A stretch of 8,023 nt of DNA from Solimicrobium sp040544425 (lineage in GTDB: Bacteria; Pseudomonadota; Gammaproteobacteria; Burkholderiales; Burkholderiaceae_D). The notes below the pieces were generated by a model. The model was given only the letters and a program-made list of their open reading frames with translations. It had not been told where the DNA came from and made no database searches. Below, piece by piece: positions 4,288 to 8,023 of the stretch. Position 1 is the stretch's first letter. Every line of letters begins with the position of its first letter. A program made the position numbers and the translations under genes. The stretch is from positions 1-8,023 of the forward strand of contig JBEONO010000055.1 in NCBI GenBank assembly GCA_040544425.1, given 5' to 3'.

Positions 4288-7206
4288 TTATTTGAATTGA
4301 TAGTTGACACTTAAATTCAACATCCGACCTTGAGCATCTTGAAGGTTACTTGGTACCGCTGAACCAACACCAAAATTACGCAAATCCGCTGATGCTTTTT
4401 GTTGGAACAGATTCATTATATTCATTCCTAAAACGAGGTTTTTAATCCCTGTATAGGAAATTGCATAATCAGTTGTTCTGTTGGATGCGACGCGGCACTG
4501 GCTTGGTGAGAAGTTGACGGCCGCACAACCGGAGATGCTCCATTGAGCATCTGATTGACCAGCCTGCAATTCATATCCGCCGGTATAGTTGTAACGTAAA
4601 GAATTAGAAAAATTCTTAAAGTCCCATACCAACGTGAAATTCGCTGCAGCATGTGGTATTCCATATGTCCCAACCAAATTGTCACTCAGCGTGCTAACTG
4701 ATGTATCGTAAAAACTAAGTGTGTAGGTCCCATCCAATATTTCACGTAACGTACCAAGTTCACCTAACTTTTGATTTCCTTGAAACGAAATATCGATTCC
4801 GCTGGTTTTTTGTTCTGAAATATTTTGCAGGCCGCGCACAATATCCTGAATCGCCCCTGCAGTAACGCCGTATTGGGTGAAATCATTCTGGCCACCCAAT
4901 GCAGCATCATTCGCTTGAAACGATTGATCCGCATTTTGGTTTAATGGCACCCGATTTACCTTGGATCCTGCTGGAGTCATGCCTTTGGCATCCAATGCCA
5001 ACAAGGCCTGTGCAGTCTGAAGCCCGATTACATTAGAGCGGTCAATGTTGAAGTAGTCCGCAGTAGCAGCGTAGCCTTTGACTGGTTCAAAAATAAGGCC
5101 AAATGAATAGCTCTTCGAAGTTTCCGGTTTCAGGCCAGGGTTGTTTTTCACTTGGTCGGGCGTCGAAGCGGTGCATTCATTCCCAGTCACAGCTAGAGCT
5201 CGAGCCGAAATCAACGAGGCCTGAGTTGGAGTCAAAGCAGGATTCGCTGCAGCATTGTTCAAATCAGTTTGCAACTGTTGAGCTTGCAGACACCGAAGCG
5301 GATCACTTGTTCCTGGATCAAACGCAAACTTGGTTGAATTGGCGCTTTCGACCAAGTTCGGCGCGCGAAAGCCATGTTCGAGCGAAGCTCGTACCTTTAA
5401 TGAATCAACTGGCGTGTACAGCAGAGCAAGTTTAGGAGAAAAATGGGCCGTCACGTTAGGATATTTATCCATCCGCAACGCTCCTACGACCTCCAGTTGT
5501 TTCATGGCAGGAATGTTCAATTCAGTGTAGAGCGATTCGATATTGCGGGAAGAATCCGCAACGCTGGTACCTAAACCAACAATATCTCCGGTTTGTTGGT
5601 TATCGCTTACGCCTAAATTCATGCTTTCATGACGCACTTCGCCACCCAAGGCGATATTTATCGTACCGGCCGGCAGACTGTAAATGGGCCCAGTAATCTT
5701 TGCATCAGCAAATTCTGCCTGGTTTTTCCCGGTGCTGGTATATACGGGGAAGAGCGTGTTCAAAACCGCAGCACTATTTAGGCCACCCACTCGGTAACCG
5801 CCTGGTTGATTGAAGAAATTTGGATCGGTTGCGGTGTAACTTAAACTGGTGCCTGCGTTATTGTTCCCATAAAAATTATTGTAATCACCAATTTCTTTAA
5901 TAAAACCCGAGCTGCTGAACTGTCCCTGTGAAGTCGACGTTACTTTCGAACCCATCACACCAGCAGCTGCCTCCCAGTCAAACTTGTCCAGATTGCCGCG
6001 CAATCCACCCAGAACACGAAATTGTGTCCCGTCTATTTTGCCGTAGGAAGGAGCATCTAAAAAACGGAGGCGAATTTCAGTTCCATCATCACCCGTTAAG
6101 TTCACGGGATCGTTAGGCGCTAGTCCCAGATAATTAAACGTCAGAGGTTTTCCGGTAATCGGATTACCCCATGTAATTGGCGAGCCGGCGCCATATGTCT
6201 GAACTGGGCTGATATAACTGGTTTTTGATTTTGACAGACTTACTTCTGCAAACGCTTGAGTCCCTCCACCCAAATTAAAAGTGCCGGTGCTGTAAAAATT
6301 GGCGCGTTGGGATTCTGGCACGGCCTGAAATTGCTGAGCCCTGTTGTACTTACACAATCCGCCCTGAATCAAGTCCGGCGGACACCCGGGCAGAGGTTCA
6401 GAGGTATTCGCTCCGATCAGGTTACCGTGAGAGAAAGTCGATAACTTTCCCCAGTTACTCGATGTTCTTGTCAGATCAGGATTCGTATATTGAATTACTT
6501 GACTCCACATCACGCTCTGACGTTTGAATATGTCGGCATTGACTAAAATGTTATAGCCGTCGCTATCATAGTCACCAAAACCTGCGGTAATCGATGCTTT
6601 GTTGGTGCCAAAAGAATGGCTTTGCAGGGAACGCTGCGCATCGGCATTAACCGACACACCCTGGTAATTTTGACGCGTAATGATGTTGATTACGCCTGCT
6701 ACCGCGTCAGAACCGTAAATCGCAGACGCCCCGCTTTTCAAAATTTCTACACGTTCGACAGCATCGATAGGAATCGTATCGACGTTGCTAAACAAACCAG
6801 TAAAGTCCGCAAATCCGTAAGTGGCAATGCGACGCCCATTTACCAACACTAAAGTGGATTGTTCGCCCAAATTCCGCAATGAAACCGCACTGCCGCCAGG
6901 TGCAAATGAATTGCTACCACTAATATCAGTCAAATTTCCTTGTGACGAAGATGCCGAAATATTGGAAACTAGGTCAGAAACGTTGGTAACTCCCTGACGC
7001 ACGATATCATCATGCTTGATGACTTGCACCGGCGACGCTGTTTCCGAATCGATTGTCTTAATATTTGAACCAGTGATAAGAACCTTCACCACATTGCCAT
7101 CAGTCTCTTGTGATTGCTGCGCATAGGCTGACATCAGTGTAGTGCCAGCCATTACTGCAAGCGCAAGTTGTATCGAGGTGATTACTACCCTTTGTTTGTA
7201 AACCAT
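4288..7206 (-). CDS. TonB-dependent outer-membrane receptor
   Basis: This 972-residue protein is an active-transport receptor: a 22-strand outer-membrane barrel with an N-terminal plug, driven by TonB-ExbBD. Residues 1-29 are a signal peptide ending AYA before QQ. A possible TonB box (VVKVLITGS) lies at about 39-47. The plug covers about 55-178 with SPVQVIKHDDI, LVLVNGRRI (119-127) and VERVEILKSGASAIYGSDAVAGVINIITR-type residues at 150-178. The barrel follows, including the GFRAPNL and GLKPE.S signatures, and ends in NYQF-K, so the aromatic C-terminal signal is penultimate. Six cysteines fall in three spaced pairs (275/285, 639/678, 894/904), suggesting loop disulfides. There is no N-terminal signalling domain for an anti-sigma factor. 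The substrate cannot be read from the sequence; the neighbouring peptidase makes a peptide or related compound thinkable. The ATG at 7206 has GGGAG 9 nt upstream. Confidence 0.93.
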   Translation of the reverse strand: MVYKQRVVITSIQLALAVMAGTTLMSAYAQQSQETDGNVVKVLITGSNIKTIDSETASPVQVIKHDDIVRQGVTNVSDLVSNISASSSQGNLTDISGSNSFAPGGSAVSLRNLGEQSTLVLVNGRRIATYGFADFTGLFSNVDTIPIDAVERVEILKSGASAIYGSDAVAGVINIITRQNYQGVSVNADAQRSLQSHSFGTNKASITAGFGDYDSDGYNILVNADIFKRQSVMWSQVIQYTNPDLTRTSSNWGKLSTFSHGNLIGANTSEPLPGCPPDLIQGGLCKYNRAQQFQAVPESQRANFYSTGTFNLGGGTQAFAEVSLSKSKTSYISPVQTYGAGSPITWGNPITGKPLTFNYLGLAPNDPVNLTGDDGTEIRLRFLDAPSYGKIDGTQFRVLGGLRGNLDKFDWEAAAGVMGSKVTSTSQGQFSSSGFIKEIGDYNNFYGNNNAGTSLSYTATDPNFFNQPGGYRVGGLNSAAVLNTLFPVYTSTGKNQAEFADAKITGPIYSLPAGTINIALGGEVRHESMNLGVSDNQQTGDIVGLGTSVADSSRNIESLYTELNIPAMKQLEVVGALRMDKYPNVTAHFSPKLALLYTPVDSLKVRASLEHGFRAPNLVESANSTKFAFDPGTSDPLRCLQAQQLQTDLNNAAANPALTPTQASLISARALAVTGNECTASTPDQVKNNPGLKPETSKSYSFGLIFEPVKGYAATADYFNIDRSNVIGLQTAQALLALDAKGMTPAGSKVNRVPLNQNADQSFQANDAALGGQNDFTQYGVTAGAIQDIVRGLQNISEQKTSGIDISFQGNQKLGELGTLREILDGTYTLSFYDTSVSTLSDNLVGTYGIPHAAANFTLVWDFKNFSNSLRYNYTGGYELQAGQSDAQWSISGCAAVNFSPSQCRVASNRTTDYAISYTGIKNLVLGMNIMNLFQQKASADLRNFGVGSAVPSNLQDAQGRMLNLSVNYQFK

Positions 7207-7215
7207 TAATTGTGT

Positions 7216-7220
7216 CTCCC
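7216..7220 (-). promoter_or_regulatory. Shine-Dalgarno site of the receptor gene
   Basis: GGGAG on the minus strand lies 9 nt before the ATG at 7206-7204 and supports that start, which also begins a good signal peptide. Confidence 0.7.
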
Positions 7221-7446
7221 GTTTAGTTATCTTTTGAATTTCTATTTCTTAGGAAAAGTAACGAATTGTTTCATCACTACCGTGGCAAAGTATGAATTAA
7301 GTTTTGTCGCCAGATAGTTCGCCCGTTGTTCATTCACAACGCATTTTGAAAAAAAACCGGTGCAATAATACTTGCCGAATCGGTTTATGAGCATGCTCCT
7401 TTGGCAAAAGCGAAAACATGAAAAATAGAAACCTAATCTGAACAAA
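7221..7446 (-). other. Receptor upstream region, no clear gene
   Basis: This region should hold the receptor's promoter and leader. A minus-strand frame runs from TTG 7445 to the stop at 7242. Its inner ATG at 7394 would give 50 residues (MLINRFGKYYC...), but the only Shine-Dalgarno (AGGAG) sits 1 nt from that ATG, too close for efficient use. A perfect 10-bp palindrome, GAGCATGCTC, covers that ATG at 7389-7398. I see no convincing -35/-10 pair and no Fur-box-like repeat. Confidence 0.4.
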
Positions 7447-7488
7447 GCCGCCCTAAAACAATAAGGCGCTATTTAAATATTTTTTTTT
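7446..7488 (+). terminator. Imperfect hairpin followed by a T9 run
   Basis: AGC-C-GCC (7446-7452) can pair with GGCGCT (7465-7470) with one bulged C. The sequence then runs through the palindrome ATTTAAAT (7471-7478) to nine T residues (7480-7488). In the plus direction it looks like a weak intrinsic terminator, but no plus-strand gene ends before it. In the minus direction the A-rich block could be an UP-like element for the receptor promoter. Confidence 0.3.
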
Positions 7489-7835
7489 ATTGTTTGCGTG
7501 GCATGTATGCCTGCAATGCGCGGAACAGGTGCCAGGCATTAATTTCCTAATCGTCATACATTGACCTGCACCTTTATATCTTTTCGTACAAGTACATTCT
7601 TGCCAACGGAAGCGGGAGGAGTGAATAATTTATGCTAATGGAAAATTCTTAATGAAAGAGTTGGTGACTCTAATTTTTAGTGATTTTAAGTAATTTTTAC
7701 TGGCCGCTGTCTGGCGAGGGCTATGACGGCAATGGGCACGCAGCCGGAGGATTGAAGTAGAATTCGACAGGTTCGTTGCGGCCCAAACCGGACCAATTGG
7801 CTGGCGATCAATTTGAGGTAGTTGAAAGGTTAAGT
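7489..7835. other. Intergenic stretch, only short frames
   Basis: I see no gene longer than about 26 codons here. A strong GGGAGGA (7614-7620) is followed 11 nt later by an ATG (7632) and a 6-codon frame (MLMENS). A small perfect hairpin (AGAGT/ACTCT, 7657-7671) and AATTTTT follow. That order resembles a leader peptide with an attenuator, but the hairpin is short and the case is weak. The 3' part presumably carries the promoter of the truncated gene at 7836. Confidence 0.35.
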
Positions 7836-7922
7836 ATGGATGACAAGTTTAATTTTAAAAATAAATCTGTCCGCATTGGGTTGCTACTATTTCTCTCTCT
7901 TACTTTGCTTATTTCCTATGTA
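7836..7922 (+). pseudogene. 5' fragment of a membrane protein gene cut by the IS
   Basis: ATG 7836 is preceded by AAAGG with 6-nt spacing. It opens a frame of 29 codons: a charged start (MDDKFNFKNKSVR, residues 1-13) and a hydrophobic segment (IGLLLFLSLTLLISYV, 14-29). This looks like the cytoplasmic tail and first membrane helix of an inner-membrane protein such as a sensor or signalling enzyme, or an uncleaved signal anchor. The frame ends exactly where the IS begins: the TG-A of the IS tip (7923-7925) provides the stop codon. The rest of the gene must lie beyond the IS or be lost, so the family cannot be named. Confidence 0.55.
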
Positions 7923-8023
7923 TGACCTCTAAAGTGGACCCATTGGGCAAGACAATTTTTCAGAGAATTTAAGCTGCATCCATTTTCTTCACTACAGCTG
8001 GTCGGCGCTGCCCCGTTTTCCTC
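7923..8023 (-). mobile_element. Right (3') end of a second IS3-like copy, inverted, partial
   Basis: The tip begins TGACCTCTAAAGTGGACCCA, and 7923-8021 matches the reverse complement of 1-99 at 90 of 99 positions. Because the same terminus faces inward at both ends, the two IS copies are in opposite orientation. The possible transposase C-terminal frame (KRGSADQL-stop) is on the minus strand here. The 9% divergence means the two copies are different members of one family rather than recent duplicates. The remainder of the element is outside the window. Confidence 0.65.

Noticed and set aside
7242..7445. 67-residue minus-strand frame upstream of the receptor, with an inner ATG at 7394
   Set aside because: The outer start is a TTG without a ribosome site, and the inner ATG has its AGGAG only 1 nt away. 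The composition (many Phe and Cys) looks like translated AT-rich non-coding DNA.
1..8023. CRISPR arrays, tRNA or rRNA genes, phage genes and anti-phage defence genes
   Set aside because: No regularly spaced direct repeats, cloverleaf-like or rRNA-like sequence, or recognisable phage or defence domains were seen on either strand; the toxin-antitoxin remnant is the only module of that kind.

Overview
The window looks like accessory or IS-bounded DNA from a Gram-negative bacterium. The evidence is a 972-residue TonB-dependent outer-membrane receptor with a signal peptide and a secreted M13 metallopeptidase. The style of the DinJ/YafQ-type module and the moderate GC content would fit a proteobacterium, perhaps a betaproteobacterium, but no rRNA or other phylogenetic marker is present, so the taxonomic guess is weak.

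Layout: bases 1-99 and 7923-8021 are the same sequence in inverted orientation, 99 bp aligned without gaps with 9 mismatches. The inner tips read TGnCnTCTAAAGTGGACCC, which looks like the terminus of an IS3-like insertion sequence, so the window lies between two divergent IS ends facing each other. Each IS abuts a broken gene. On the left is the 3' part of an SGNH/GDSL-type hydrolase (100-551, +). On the right are the first 29 codons of a membrane protein (7836-7922, +), whose stop codon is supplied by the IS tip. Inward from the left lies a degraded RelB/DinJ-YafQ toxin-antitoxin module. Its antitoxin (715-1044) is intact with a read-through tail, and its toxin (984-1289) carries an in-frame TGA and has no normal start codon. 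A small two-helix membrane protein of unknown function follows (about 1474-1701), then a bidirectional terminator (1735-1765).

The rest is on the minus strand: the TonB-dependent receptor (4288-7206) is upstream of an M13 (neprilysin/PepO-like) zinc endopeptidase (1785-3845). They are separated by 442 bp that contain a terminator-like hairpin, two more perfect stem-loops and a 36-nt hairpin in the peptidase leader. They are therefore probably separate transcription units. A plausible but unproven joint role is capture of a peptide or other scarce nutrient at the outer membrane and periplasmic cleavage of peptides.

I see no CRISPR array, tRNA, rRNA or clear new defence system. The most interesting features are the inverted IS ends with two different truncated target genes, the eroded toxin beside an intact antitoxin, and the hairpin-rich spacer between receptor and peptidase.
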